Source: CAVOGJ01 sp963695405
GTDB taxonomy: Bacteria > Planctomycetota > Planctomycetia > Pirellulales > Pirellulaceae
Assembly (NCBI GenBank): GCA_963695405.1
Contig: CAVOGJ010000003.1
Location: 496,001 to 560,000, forward strand
Length of the DNA: 64,000 nt
Direction of reading: 5' to 3'
A program made the position numbers and the translations under genes. The stretch's first letter is position 1, and each line of letters begins with the position of its first letter. Below the pieces are notes generated by a model, which ran no database searches, was not told the DNA's origin, and saw only the letters and a program-made list of their open reading frames with translations. Positions 35,156-44,326 of the stretch are shown one piece after another.

Positions 35156-36388
35156 ATGCAGAACATCATTGTTCACAAACCGTATGTTTATGTGCCGCCC
35201 CATCGCGGCAATTGGTGGCCGGCATTCATTCAGCGGTTCCGATTGATTGACCGCTGGTTGAGCAAAAGTCACGGGGTCGTTGACTGGGAGATCCAGCATG
35301 GCGAGCGACTGCGGGAGTCGCTCGCTGCCGGGCACGGCATCCTGCTCGCGCCCAATCACAGCCGACCCTGCGACCCGGTCGCCATTGGCTGGCTGGCCAG
35401 AGATACTGGTACGCATGTTTTCGCCATGGCCAGCTGGCACCTCTTCCATCAAGATCGACTCTCCGCATTCGCGATTCAGAAAATGGGAGGCTTCAGTGTC
35501 TATCGCGAGGGTATTGATCGGCAGGCAATCAATGAAGCGATCGACATCCTGGCCCGCGCAGAACGGCCACTCATCATCTTTCCCGAAGGTGGCGTAACAC
35601 GTACCAATGATCGCCTACACGCCTTGCTGGAAGGTGTCGGATTTATCGCTCGCACCGCTGCTCGCAAGCGACAACGTCAGATGCCCGATGGAAGAGTGGT
35701 CATTCACCCCGTCGCGATGAAGTACCTGTTCAGCGGAGACATCGAAGCTGCCCTTGATCCCGTCCTCACCGATATCGAACATCGACTCTCCTGGAGGCCA
35801 CAACGAGAACTACCGCTGGTTGAACGCATCACCAAGGTCGGGATGACGCTGCTGACGCTCAAAGAGATCGAACACATGGGGCGGCCCCAGCAGGCATCCT
35901 TCCAGGAACGCTTGCAGAATCTGATTGATCATCTGCTCGACCCCCTCGAAGTGGAATGGCTGGGTAAGAAACAAGTGGGTGGCGTGATCGCCCGCGTCAA
36001 AACCATCCGCATGAAAATCGTACCGGACCTTGTACGAGGTGAACTGGAACCAGCAGAAAGGGAACGAAGAATTGGACAGCTAGAAGATCTCTACCTCGCG
36101 CAACAAGTCGCCAGTTATCCGCCTGATTATCTGACAAGTGAGCTGTCCGTCGATCGACTGCTGGAAACCGTCGAACGATTTGAGGAAGACCTTACCGATG
36201 AAGTCCGCGTCGTGGGCCCGTTGAAGGTCATTATCGAAGTCGCGGAGGAGATTCCCGTACCGGTCGATCGCGATCGATCCAGCGAAAGTGATCCGCTGGT
36301 GCGGGCGATTGCCGACTCGCTGCAAGCGATGCTTGATCGACTGGCCCGGCGTTCTCGCCCCTATGAAAGCTCCTCCTCCGATGGGTAA
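35156..36388 (+). CDS. 1-acyl-glycerol-3-phosphate acyltransferase-like protein (PlsC superfamily)
   Basis: 410 residues from ATG 35156 (MQNIIVHKPYVYVPPHRGN). The acyltransferase motif I is LLAPNHSRPCDPVAIGWL (H-x4-D, about residues 64-69); motif II lies near MGGFSVYREGIDRQA and motif III is PLIIFPEGGVTRTNDR (about 137-152). Unlike standard PlsC (about 240 aa) it carries a long C-terminal region (about 200-410) predicted mostly helical, with an acidic terminal stretch. Similar long forms occur in planctomycetes; acyl acceptor unknown. It sits between galE and the GT39-like gene; its stop lies inside the 5' end of the GT39-like gene. Confidence 0.85.
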   Translation: MQNIIVHKPYVYVPPHRGNWWPAFIQRFRLIDRWLSKSHGVVDWEIQHGERLRESLAAGHGILLAPNHSRPCDPVAIGWLARDTGTHVFAMASWHLFHQDRLSAFAIQKMGGFSVYREGIDRQAINEAIDILARAERPLIIFPEGGVTRTNDRLHALLEGVGFIARTAARKRQRQMPDGRVVIHPVAMKYLFSGDIEAALDPVLTDIEHRLSWRPQRELPLVERITKVGMTLLTLKEIEHMGRPQQASFQERLQNLIDHLLDPLEVEWLGKKQVGGVIARVKTIRMKIVPDLVRGELEPAERERRIGQLEDLYLAQQVASYPPDYLTSELSVDRLLETVERFEEDLTDEVRVVGPLKVIIEVAEEIPVPVDRDRSSESDPLVRAIADSLQAMLDRLARRSRPYESSSSDG

Positions 36389-37988
36389 CCGGCCAAGCAT
36401 GGTGAGCAACCTGCTGATCGTGCTGGCCCTCGCTGTCACCGGTCTGCTCCTCCGCACACCCCACATCGCCGACAGCCTCTGGGTGGACGAATTGCATACG
36501 GCGTGGACCATCCGCGAGGGTGTTCACGAGATTCCAGTTCGCGCTCGCATGGGAAATCAAGGTCCCCTCTATTTCCTACTCCCCTGGCTGGCAACGTGGG
36601 TGGGAGGCTGGAATGAAGTCGCCTTGCGCATGCCCTCACTGCTCGCCGGAACGCTATTTCCGGTGGCACTCTTTGTCGCCGGCACGCGGGTCCTCGGGTC
36701 TCGGTCCGCAGCCCTGGCAGGTGCCGTGTTGGCACTGATCGACCCGCACAACTTGTTTTATTCGCTCGAGGCCCGGCCTTATGCGCTCCTGCAGTTGGTG
36801 GCGGTTGGTCAACTCGCGGCGTTCCTGACGTGGATAAAACAGCGTCAGTGCGAACAGTCCGCGATCCGACACTGGCATGGTTGGCTGTGGTGCCTGCTGA
36901 CGATCCTCCTCGTCCATCTCCATTTAACGACGGCGCTACTGGCGTCGTCTCAATTGGTCATCGCCAGCCTTCTTCGCTGGCGACGCGGCGGAAACGAGCC
37001 ACCGCAGTTAGGGCCTGTCGTCCTCGTGACGCTCGTGGGGTGCCTGCCGGCCATCGGACTTGCAAAGCTCGTATTGAGTCGCCGGATGGCGTGGTCTGAG
37101 TTTGTACCGATCCCGGACTGGAAGGCCACTTTCACCGTTTTACCGCTCGGCTTGTACCTGGGCTTACCACTCCTTCTGATTGCCATTACCCACTGGCTCG
37201 GCTGCAACCGCCGCCCCGCGTCGACGGACGATGAGCCCGATCGTCGACATCGCGAAATGGCTGCCGTCTGTCTGGGCACACTGGCGGTCTTTCTGATCAC
37301 CGCCTGGTGTGTCACGCAGCTGGATTTCGCGCGGCTCTTCTACCGTCGCTACCTGATTTCCGGCATGGCGTGTCTCGCGCTTGCGTCGAGCAGTCTGATG
37401 GTCCTTATCGATCCGCGTTGGCGACGAGTGTCCGTTGGCGTGCTGATCGCTTGCGGGGTGCTCACTTCCGGACCATTGTCGCGGGTGATCCGAGGGAGTC
37501 CACCGATTGTTCGGGCCCAGGAAGATTGGCGAGGACTCTGTCGGTCCCTACATCAACTGCCACCACGGCCGTTGGTCGTCGACGCCGGCCTGATCGAGTG
37601 TGACGAACTTGCCACGAAGGCGTCGTTCGGCGCCGAAGACAAGACTCATTTGTGCGACTCGTACTGCTGCTTGCCCATCACCGGATTTTACCCCGTACCT
37701 GACTGGGCCCAGTCGCCGCAACCACTCTGTGATTTCACGTGCGGCGAAAGGCCGTTTCCGGCCCATCGCTTTTGGCTTGTCTGCCGCCGTGCCGACGAGG
37801 CAACCGCGCTGCGGGCGTACGGGCTCGTACTCGAACCGGCCGGTCGATTCGGCCGCGTCGGCATCTATGCGGCACAACATGCACCGAATACGAACGCGCA
37901 TGAGGCATCTGGGGTTGATCGCGTTGCGAGCGTTCCTTCCGTGGCCAGTCCATTACGGACATATCGCGTATGGGCAACGGCTGAATGA
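36363..37988 (+). CDS. GT39-like membrane glycosyltransferase, C-terminus runs into tandem repeat
   Basis: 541 residues from ATG 36363 (ATGs at 36381 and 36399 are alternatives; the first two overlap the acyltransferase 3' end). The protein has about 10 membrane segments. The first periplasmic loop DSLWVDELHTAWTIREG (about 40-56) holds the D-E acidic pair found in the first loop of the GT39/ArnT-like, lipid-linked-sugar transferase family, and GNQGPLYFLLPWLATW follows. It probably adds sugars or sugar lipids at the outer inner-membrane face; substrate unknown. From 37896 on (AHEASGVDRVASVPSVAS to the stop at 37988) the codons belong to the first copy of the 396-bp repeat, so the true C-terminus has probably been replaced by repeat sequence. 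Confidence 0.8.
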   Translation: MKAPPPMGNRPSMVSNLLIVLALAVTGLLLRTPHIADSLWVDELHTAWTIREGVHEIPVRARMGNQGPLYFLLPWLATWVGGWNEVALRMPSLLAGTLFPVALFVAGTRVLGSRSAALAGAVLALIDPHNLFYSLEARPYALLQLVAVGQLAAFLTWIKQRQCEQSAIRHWHGWLWCLLTILLVHLHLTTALLASSQLVIASLLRWRRGGNEPPQLGPVVLVTLVGCLPAIGLAKLVLSRRMAWSEFVPIPDWKATFTVLPLGLYLGLPLLLIAITHWLGCNRRPASTDDEPDRRHREMAAVCLGTLAVFLITAWCVTQLDFARLFYRRYLISGMACLALASSSLMVLIDPRWRRVSVGVLIACGVLTSGPLSRVIRGSPPIVRAQEDWRGLCRSLHQLPPRPLVVDAGLIECDELATKASFGAEDKTHLCDSYCCLPITGFYPVPDWAQSPQPLCDFTCGERPFPAHRFWLVCRRADEATALRAYGLVLEPAGRFGRVGIYAAQHAPNTNAHEASGVDRVASVPSVASPLRTYRVWATAE

Positions 37989-40223
37989 CCAAACAGAATG
38001 ACCAAACAGCTCAGGGGCAACGCCCCGGAAGTTTACCTAGCCCGGGCTGCAAGCCCGGGTGAACGGTAGTTTCGGGGTCTGGGAGGGCCGAAGGTCCGGC
38101 CGTTTTCTCCCTGCGGCTCCATCGCATCGGCAACGTCCGTTGGCAGGCCTGGATGCAAATGTCCGGGCCGTTGGCCCTGACGATTATGTTGCCCAGAGCT
38201 CCCAGGCCTTCGACCTGGGCTAGGCAAACGGACGGGCCTTCGGCCCGAACAGGGCCACGGCTGCAGACATATAGTGTTCACTGACGCTGATGCGCATGAG
38301 GCATCTGGGATTGATCGCGTTGCGAGCGTTCCTTCCGTGGCCAGTCCATTACGGACATATCGCGTATGGGCAACGGCTGAATGACCAAACAGAATGACCA
38401 AACAGCTCAGGGGCAACGCCCCGGAAGTTTACCTAGCCCGGGCTGCCAGCCCGGGTGAACGGTAGTTTCGGGTCTGGGAGTGCCGAAGGTCCGGCCGTTT
38501 TCTCCCTGCGGCTCCATCGCATCGGCAACGTCCGTTGGCAGGCCTGGATGCAAATGTCCGGGCCGTTGGCCCTGACGATTATGTTGCCCAGAGCTCCCAG
38601 GCCTTCGACCTGGGCTAGGCAAACGGACGGGCCTTCGGCCCGAACAGGGCCACGGCTGCAGACATATAGTGTTCACTGACGCTGATGCGCATGAGGCATC
38701 TGGGATTGATCGCGTTGCGAGCGTTCCTTCCGTGGCCAGTCCATTACGGACATATCGCGTATGGGCAACGGCTGAATGACCAAACAGAATGACCAAACAG
38801 CTCAGGGGCAACGCCCCGGAAGTTTACCTAGCCCGGGCTGCAAGCCCGGGTGAACGGTAGTTTCGGGGTCTGGGAGGGCCGAAGGTCCGGCCGTTTTCTC
38901 CCTGCGGCTCCATCGCATCGGCAACGTCCGTTGGCAGGCCTGGATGCAAATGTCCGGGCCGTTGGCCCTGACGATTATTTTGCCCAGAGCTCCCAGGCTT
39001 TCGACCTGGGCTAGGCAAACGGACGGGCCTTCGGCCCGAATAGGGCCACGGCTGCAGACATATAGTGTTCACTGACGCTGATGCGCATGAGGCATCTGGG
39101 GTTGATCGCGTTGCGAGCGTTCCTTCCGTGGCCAGTCCATTACGGACATATCGCGTATGGGCAACGGCTGAATGACCAAACAGAATGACCAAACAGCTCA
39201 GGGGCAACGCCCCGGAAGTTCACCTAGCCCGGGCTGCAAGCCCGGGTGAACGGTAGCCTCGGGTTCTGGGAGGGCCGAAGGTCCGGCCGTTTTCTCCCTG
39301 CGGCTCCATCGCATCGGCAACGTCCGTTGGCAGGCCTGGATGCAAATGTCCGGGCCGTTGGCCCTGACGATTATGTTGCCCAGAGCTCCCAGGCCTTCGA
39401 CCTGGGCTAGGCAAACGGACGGGCCTTCGGCCCGAACAGGGCCACGGCTGCAGACATATAGTGTTCACTGACGCTGATGCGCATGAGGCATCTGGGATTG
39501 ATCGCGTTGCGAGCGTTCCTTCCGTGGCCAGTCCATTACGGACATATCGCGTATGGGCAACGGCTGAATGACCAAACAGAATGACCAAACAGCTAAGGGG
39601 CAACGCCCCGGGAGTTTACCTAGCCCGGGCTGCCAGCCCGGGTGAACGGTAGCCTCGGGTTCTGGGAGTGCCGAAGGTCCGGCCGTTTCCTCCTTGCGGC
39701 TCCATCGCGTCGAGTTCGTCGGCAGGCCTGGATATAAATGTCCGGGCCGTTGGCCCTGACGATTGCTTTTCCCAACGAGCTCCCAGGCCTTCGACCTGGG
39801 CTATGCAAACGGACGGGCCTTCGGCCCGAATAGGGCCACTTCTACGGACAGATAGTCTTCACCGACGTGCATGAGGCATCTCGGATGGATCGCGTTGCGA
39901 GCATTCCTTCTGTGGCAAGCCCACTACAGGCATAAAGCTAGTTATCAACGGCTGAATGACCAACCAGCTAAGGGGCAACGCCCCGGAAGTTTACCTAGCC
40001 CGGGCTGCAAGCCCGGGTGAACGGTAGACTCGAGTTCTGGGAGGGCCGAAGGTCCGGCCGTTTTCTCCCTGCGGCTCCATCGCATCGGCAACGTCCGTTG
40101 GCAGGCCTGGATGCAAATGTCCGGGCCGTTGGCCCTGACGATTATTTTGCCCAGAGCTCCCAGGCCTTCGACCTGGGCTAGGCAAACGGACGGGCCTTTG
40201 GCCCGAATAGGGCCACGGCTGCA
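37896..40223. repeat. Array of about six tandem 396-bp hairpin-rich repeats
   Basis: Unit starts at 37896, 38292, 38687, 39083, 39479 and (shorter, diverged) 39867, each beginning gcgcatgaggcatctggg. Unit lengths are 396, 395, 396, 396, 388 and about 357 bp. Units 1-4 differ at only a few positions; a block from about 39600 to 39950 is clearly more diverged, and unit 6 is again near-identical to the others in its second half, suggesting recombination between copies. Each unit has six short palindromes, for example in unit 1: GGGGC-AAC-GCCCC 38014-38026; CCCGGGC..GCCCGGG 38041-38059; GGCC..GGCC near 38086; GGGCC-GTT-GGCCC 38165-38177; CCCAGG..CCTGGG 38201-38219; CGGGCC-TTC-GGCCCG 38233-38247. 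A 127-codon minus-strand frame recurs in each unit but spans the palindromes and is not believed to be a gene. Confidence 0.93.
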
Positions 40224-40435
40224 AGATTGGCCACTGCACTGGACAACATGTCGTTGACATGCGGCCGCGAGACGGCTTTCAGAACACGGTCCATGACGTG
40301 CGCCGTCATGGAGCGAGGGCATCAATCGCTATCAATGACTGGCCGGTTGAGGGACACGATTTGGTACGCCGGAATCCGCTGCAAACGAAGTACGTCGTTG
40401 ACGTGCGGCCACATGTTTCCGTGCGTCACCGGTGC
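40224..40435. other. 212-bp tail after the repeat array with a 17-bp direct repeat
   Basis: Two near-identical copies of gtcgttgac(a/g)tgcggcc occur at about 40250 and 40393, roughly 144 bp apart, between the end of the 396-bp array and the stop of the next minus-strand gene (40436). No gene was seen. The right copy lies where the array boundary might once have been; whether they mark an insertion is unknown. Confidence 0.5.
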
Positions 40436-41212
40436 CTACAAAGTGATCGACTGGTAGAGGTCCAAGCTGGCTCGGTCACCAATCAGCTTAAAAAGATCAC
40501 GAATCTGGTGATGGCCCTGCTTGAGTGGTAGGCCCGACTCGTCCGCCGCATGAAGGGCCGCGCCAAGTCGATAAAAATGGGGCACGCTGAGCACGAGCGA
40601 CTGTGGATCGCTGCTCGCCTGGGCGGCCGACATCCCCACCGGCTCCGCCTTGATCGTGTCACCCTTCTCGTCGAGCAGCAGAAAGGCCGGCCCTTCTCGG
40701 TTGGCGGCTGCGCCGGTCGCATCGAACACAGCAGACACCCGCCGCCGCGTTTCGACCGCCGCTGCTTCATCGCCTTGCCGCGTCAGTAGTTCAAATCGTT
40801 CTGGCTCGGGATGATCCTCGTCCGCCGCTTCCCATTCCGACTCGTCGCCCGCGAGGGATATCACCGCTGCCACGCGTGTATGGCAGGTCAGGCAATCGCT
40901 CACGAGATCCGACTGCGCGAGCGGTTCCAAGTAACGGTGGTACCAATCGGCCACCGTCGGGGATGCGCTCTCCTCAAGTGGCACGAAGCCATCATCCTGC
41001 GCCATCAGGGCTCGCAATCCAAGCGATGTCATCCAGTGAGAAACGGGCTCCGACAATGGCAGATCGAAGTGTGGACGCAGCGCGTCGCCCAAGGCGCCTG
41101 CTTCCAGCAAGTGCACGCGGTAACCAAGGAAGCGGGCGTAAAGCGTCGCTTCCAGACCCAGGGGCCCGGCGCCGACGATACCGATACAGGCGGGAGGTTC
41201 CAAAGCGGTCAT
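40436..41212 (-). CDS. FAD/NAD(P)-binding oxidoreductase-like protein
   Basis: 258 residues. Begins with a dinucleotide-binding fold CIGIVGAGPLGLEATLYARF (GxGxxG at about residues 13-18, followed by the LEA acidic end YRVHLLEAG). The rest has no flavin-type second signature except VFDATGAAAN (about 169-178). It ends early for a pyridine nucleotide-disulfide oxidoreductase (usually 300-450 aa), so it may be a shortened single-domain member. It lies 31 bp downstream of the thiO-like gene on the same strand, suggesting an operon. Substrate unknown. Confidence 0.75.
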   Translation of the reverse strand: MTALEPPACIGIVGAGPLGLEATLYARFLGYRVHLLEAGALGDALRPHFDLPLSEPVSHWMTSLGLRALMAQDDGFVPLEESASPTVADWYHRYLEPLAQSDLVSDCLTCHTRVAAVISLAGDESEWEAADEDHPEPERFELLTRQGDEAAAVETRRRVSAVFDATGAAANREGPAFLLLDEKGDTIKAEPVGMSAAQASSDPQSLVLSVPHFYRLGAALHAADESGLPLKQGHHQIRDLFKLIGDRASLDLYQSITL

Positions 41213-41243
41213 CGTAAAGTCAATTCCTCTGGCAACGACGCGG

Positions 41244-42369
41244 CTATTTCCGCGTGACCGCGAATGGCGTCAAGTCCAACTCGCCCGCTCGCCCCTCCAT
41301 CGCGTCCGCCATTAGCTTGGCAGTCGCGGCAGACAAAGCAATTCCTGCGCGAAAATGACCTGTGGCCACAAAGCCGCCCGGCAGATGGGGAATGGCGCCG
41401 AGAAACGGCCAACCGTCACCCGAGGCGGGTCGCAGCCCGGCCCAGGTGGCTTCCACGGTCGCCCGCTCCAAATCTGGGAGCAACGAGCGAGCGAATCGCT
41501 GCACGCCCCGCAATCCGTCCTCGGTCGTGGTTTCCACGAAGCCAGTATCTTCGACGGTCGAACCAACGTACAGACGGCCATCCCGTCGCGGCACAATATA
41601 ATTGGGCCCTTCATTGAGAATACAGTGCAGCCATCCGGGGGGAGCACGATAGAGTACGGCCTGCCCCCGCCGTGGCTCGACGTGCAAGGGCAGTCCCAGA
41701 TCGTGGCCCAACAACCCGCTCCAAGCTCCGGCCGCCAGGCAAAATTGCCGCGCGCGAATCGTGATGTCGGTGAACTCAAACCGCCACCCGTCGTTGTCCC
41801 GATCCCAGCGTGACAACGCGAAATTCTCGAAAAGTTCAACTCGCCGAACGCGACAAGACGCTCGCAAGGCTTGCAGGTAGCGCGGCGGACGGAGTGACCA
41901 TTCGTCCGGAAGATAGTAGGCACTGAGGATCCGCCCCGCGCTAATGGCCGTTTTCAGTGCGGTCTCCCGCTGGGAAAGGTCGGCCAGCGAAAGCGTCTCG
42001 ACGCGAACGCCGGTGGCCTCCCACTCGGCAACCGACGTGGCTGAGCGACGCCTCTTCCCAAGGTCGCGTGGCCAGATGAAGGCCCCCGGCCGTTGTCCGC
42101 TCGACGGACTGATGGGACGTGGCCTCGATTCGCGACAGCCACTCCGGCAACAGCCGACGACTATAGGCCTGCAGGCGCTCCAGTGGATCCAGGCGAGGGC
42201 AGTCCTCGCGAGCCGCCGCGGGCAGGATCCCCGCGGCGGCCCAGGACGACTGCCTGCCAATCCGGCGCGCGTCGACCAGACAGACCCGGTGCCCTCGCGT
42301 TGCCAGCTCGAAAGCGATACTCAGTCCAATGACGCCGCCGCCAAAGATCAAGCAGTCAAATGACTTCAT
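41244..42369 (-). CDS. Glycine oxidase-like FAD-dependent oxidoreductase (ThiO/DAO family), frameshifted
   Basis: Two overlapping frames. The first (from ATG 42369) has the FAD loop DCLIFGGGVIGLSIAFELAT (residues 5-24), VCLVDARRIGRQSSWAAAGI and TTAGGLHLATRPWEE. The second covers ATSVAEWEATGVRVETLSLAD, the middle GLPLHVEPRRGQAVLYR, the RLYVGSTVEDTGF block, WAGLRPASGDGWPFLG and FVATGHFRAGIALSAATAKL at the C-terminus. They join with removal of one base near 42036-42055 (for example one G in the RC run GAAGAGG). Together about 375 residues, the normal ThiO size. ThiO oxidises glycine to iminoglycine for thiazole synthesis; other DAO-family substrates are possible because no thiamine genes are next to it. 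Confidence 0.8.
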
Positions 42370-42685
42370 CCCGTCAACACCGCGGGTTGCTCAGCTACAT
42401 CGATTTGCCCAGGGGTGGACACGTCCGCAGGCAGCGGGGCTCGGTTGCCTCAGGAATCAACACGAGTTGGATCCACGCAGGCAGTATAGTCAGGACTTCC
42501 GTCGACTCGCACCCGGCATGGGAGTGAACCTCGCCGTCGAGCTGCCGGGGCGCTGCGTCCAGCCGATACGATTTCCTGAGATTTCGGGCTTGCCAAACCG
42601 GGCCCCCGCCATTATCACTCCTCGCCGAGAAACCTGCGGCGCGTCGAAGTGTAACGCCGCCAAGCATCGGGAATTCATCTCCACC
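42370..42685. other. Divergent promoter region, no gene seen
   Basis: 316 bp between the thiO-like gene (minus) and the small membrane protein (plus). Minus-strand frames 42395-42694 and 42490-42708 have no recognisable content. Promoters for both flanking genes are expected here; no clear box was identified. Confidence 0.35.
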
Positions 42686-43117
42686 ATGAACCAAATTGCA
42701 TCGTCCATACTTATTTTATCGGCATCGATCTGCGGCTATGCGGCCGCACTGCGGCCCGCGTCCGATGGACTGGGGGGAATCATGAGCCTCTTGGGGGTCG
42801 GGCTTGGATTGTGGGGTGGATTGGCGCTGCTGACTTCGACCACGCGAGAACCTTACCTCGAATTCGACGAAAGCGAGTCCGAACGCCGCGCGACGGGGCG
42901 ACTGCTGCCACGCCGGGCGGCTGGCAGTCGTGCCGCAGTCTTGCGCACCGAATCATCGTCCGCTGCGTCGATATCTCGTGACGGACTGCGACTCTCACCA
43001 GAAACAAGCGCTCAGGTCTCTCTCGCTGCCAATGCCCACGGTCAGTCTCGGTCCGATCTTGTCGAAGAGCTGCTGCGCCGCCATTTGCCCCGTTATACGG
43101 GCAGCCGCGTGGCCTGA
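42686..43117 (+). CDS. Small protein with two membrane helices and a ribbon-helix-helix-like C-terminus
   Basis: 143 residues from ATG 42686. Two hydrophobic helices, IASSILILSASICGYAAAL (about 4-22) and GGIMSLLGVGLGLWGGLALL (about 30-49), are followed by a long acidic/basic linker with low complexity. The C-terminal part DGLRLSPETSAQVSLAANAH then GQSRSDLVEELLRRHLPRY (about 100-138) resembles a CopG/Arc ribbon-helix-helix: a strand (RLSP), then helix 1, a turn with GQSRSD and a helix ending in a short basic tail. This combination would tether a DNA-binding-like unit to the membrane. That the fold binds DNA is inference. No partner toxin gene is obvious; the next gene is a membrane protein on the opposite strand. 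Confidence 0.65.
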   Translation: MNQIASSILILSASICGYAAALRPASDGLGGIMSLLGVGLGLWGGLALLTSTTREPYLEFDESESERRATGRLLPRRAAGSRAAVLRTESSSAASISRDGLRLSPETSAQVSLAANAHGQSRSDLVEELLRRHLPRYTGSRVA

Positions 43118-43150
43118 GGAGCGAAAGGATACGACCGCGCCGACGCGTGA

Positions 43151-44128
43151 TCAAGGTCCCGGGTCGTCGGTGACGACTCGATCCCGTAACCATCGATCGG
43201 AAACGAACCGCTTCAAGAGCGAATTCAGGCAACGCTGGCCGGCTGCTCGCTGCACGGCCGCTGGATCGGAAGAAGGTCGATCGACGAGACCCGACCACGT
43301 CAGCTCGACATCCCAGCCATTCTCATGCGACATCGTGTTGACGCGCTCCATCACTCGCAGCGCCCAGGCGGCCCCGTATCCGTTGCGAAAGTCGATCCAT
43401 ACGGCCGCATCCCCTTCGGCACGCCTGGCACGGCGTAATCCCCAGGCGACGCTGACAAGCGCGACCAGCAAGAGGGGGCCGACGATCGTGAAGGAAGCCG
43501 CTGTCGAGGACCGCAGCAAAGGCAGGTGGGGCATCAGCAACAGCACCTGAGCGGTGGCGAACAGGAATGCGGGCCAAGCGAATCGGGTGGGGAGATGATT
43601 GGTGAGGCCGACCAAAATCAGTAGCCAGAGAAACCAACCCCGCGCGTCATGAATCTGCAGGGTACTTCGCTGCAGCCACAGGGACTCAGCCGCCGGTAGC
43701 GCTAATACCAACCACAACGACGCCACGATCCATTGCCAGGCGCGGTGTTGCGGGCGTTTGGCCCCCAGCAGGGCGACGGCGGGGCACAACGTCGAGATGG
43801 CCGCCATGTAGTCGAGCGCCGCCTGTCGGCTCGATTGCGGATCGATCGTGGCCACAGGGCCGCGAATCACGAGCAACGTGCACAAACTGATCACTGCCCA
43901 AGCCCAGGGTCCCATCAGCGTGGTCCCCCGCAAGAAGCGGAATCCGATCCAGATAAGCAGCAAGATCGATAGAGAGCCTGCCACCATTACAAAACTCACA
44001 ACAAACCTTGCCAGCGTTGTCGGCCCTATGACCGACTTGAAACTCGAAAGGTCGAAACCATGCCTCGACGCCACCGGAGAATCACGTCCTCCGGAAGAAT
44101 CCATCCGGCCAAGACAGGAAAGTGACAA
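43151..44128 (-). CDS. Hypothetical multi-spanning membrane protein
   Basis: 325 residues with about six membrane helices, for example LARFVVSFVMVAGSLSILLL (about 39-58), AWAVISLCTLLVIRGPVAT, GWFLWLLILVGLTNHLPTRF and SFTIVGPLLLVALVSVAWGL. The C-terminal 90 residues are soluble: DAAVWIDFRNGYGAAWALRV, ENGWDVELTWSGLVDR and VQRAAGQRCLNSLLKRFVSD. No family motif recognised. The gene is convergent with the small protein at 42686 and is separated from the divergent exported protein at 44327 by about 200 bp. Confidence 0.75.
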   Translation of the reverse strand: MSLSCLGRMDSSGGRDSPVASRHGFDLSSFKSVIGPTTLARFVVSFVMVAGSLSILLLIWIGFRFLRGTTLMGPWAWAVISLCTLLVIRGPVATIDPQSSRQAALDYMAAISTLCPAVALLGAKRPQHRAWQWIVASLWLVLALPAAESLWLQRSTLQIHDARGWFLWLLILVGLTNHLPTRFAWPAFLFATAQVLLLMPHLPLLRSSTAASFTIVGPLLLVALVSVAWGLRRARRAEGDAAVWIDFRNGYGAAWALRVMERVNTMSHENGWDVELTWSGLVDRPSSDPAAVQRAAGQRCLNSLLKRFVSDRWLRDRVVTDDPGP

Positions 44129-44326
44129 AAAATCTGACTCGTCATTTGCCCATCCGTGGGATAGAGGGCATTTTTACATGATACGTTGACCCCCGGTGCG
44201 CACCTATCGCACCGCAAGTGATCACCTACCCACCCCCACGACCTCGGACGGTCGCTCACCGATGTGATACAGGATCGTAACCCGATTCTGCCCTACCGAT
44301 CACCTCACTGACAAGGAGTCAGGTTC

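Noticed and set aside
38033..39603. Repeated 127-codon minus-strand ORFs in the 396-bp units (each starting MPLSCLVILFGH)
   Set aside because: They recur only because the repeat does, cross several palindromes, lack a ribosome site and have no protein-like composition.
37896..40223. Possible CRISPR array
   Set aside because: Unit length of 396 bp, no spacer diversity and no cas genes; it is a tandem repeat.
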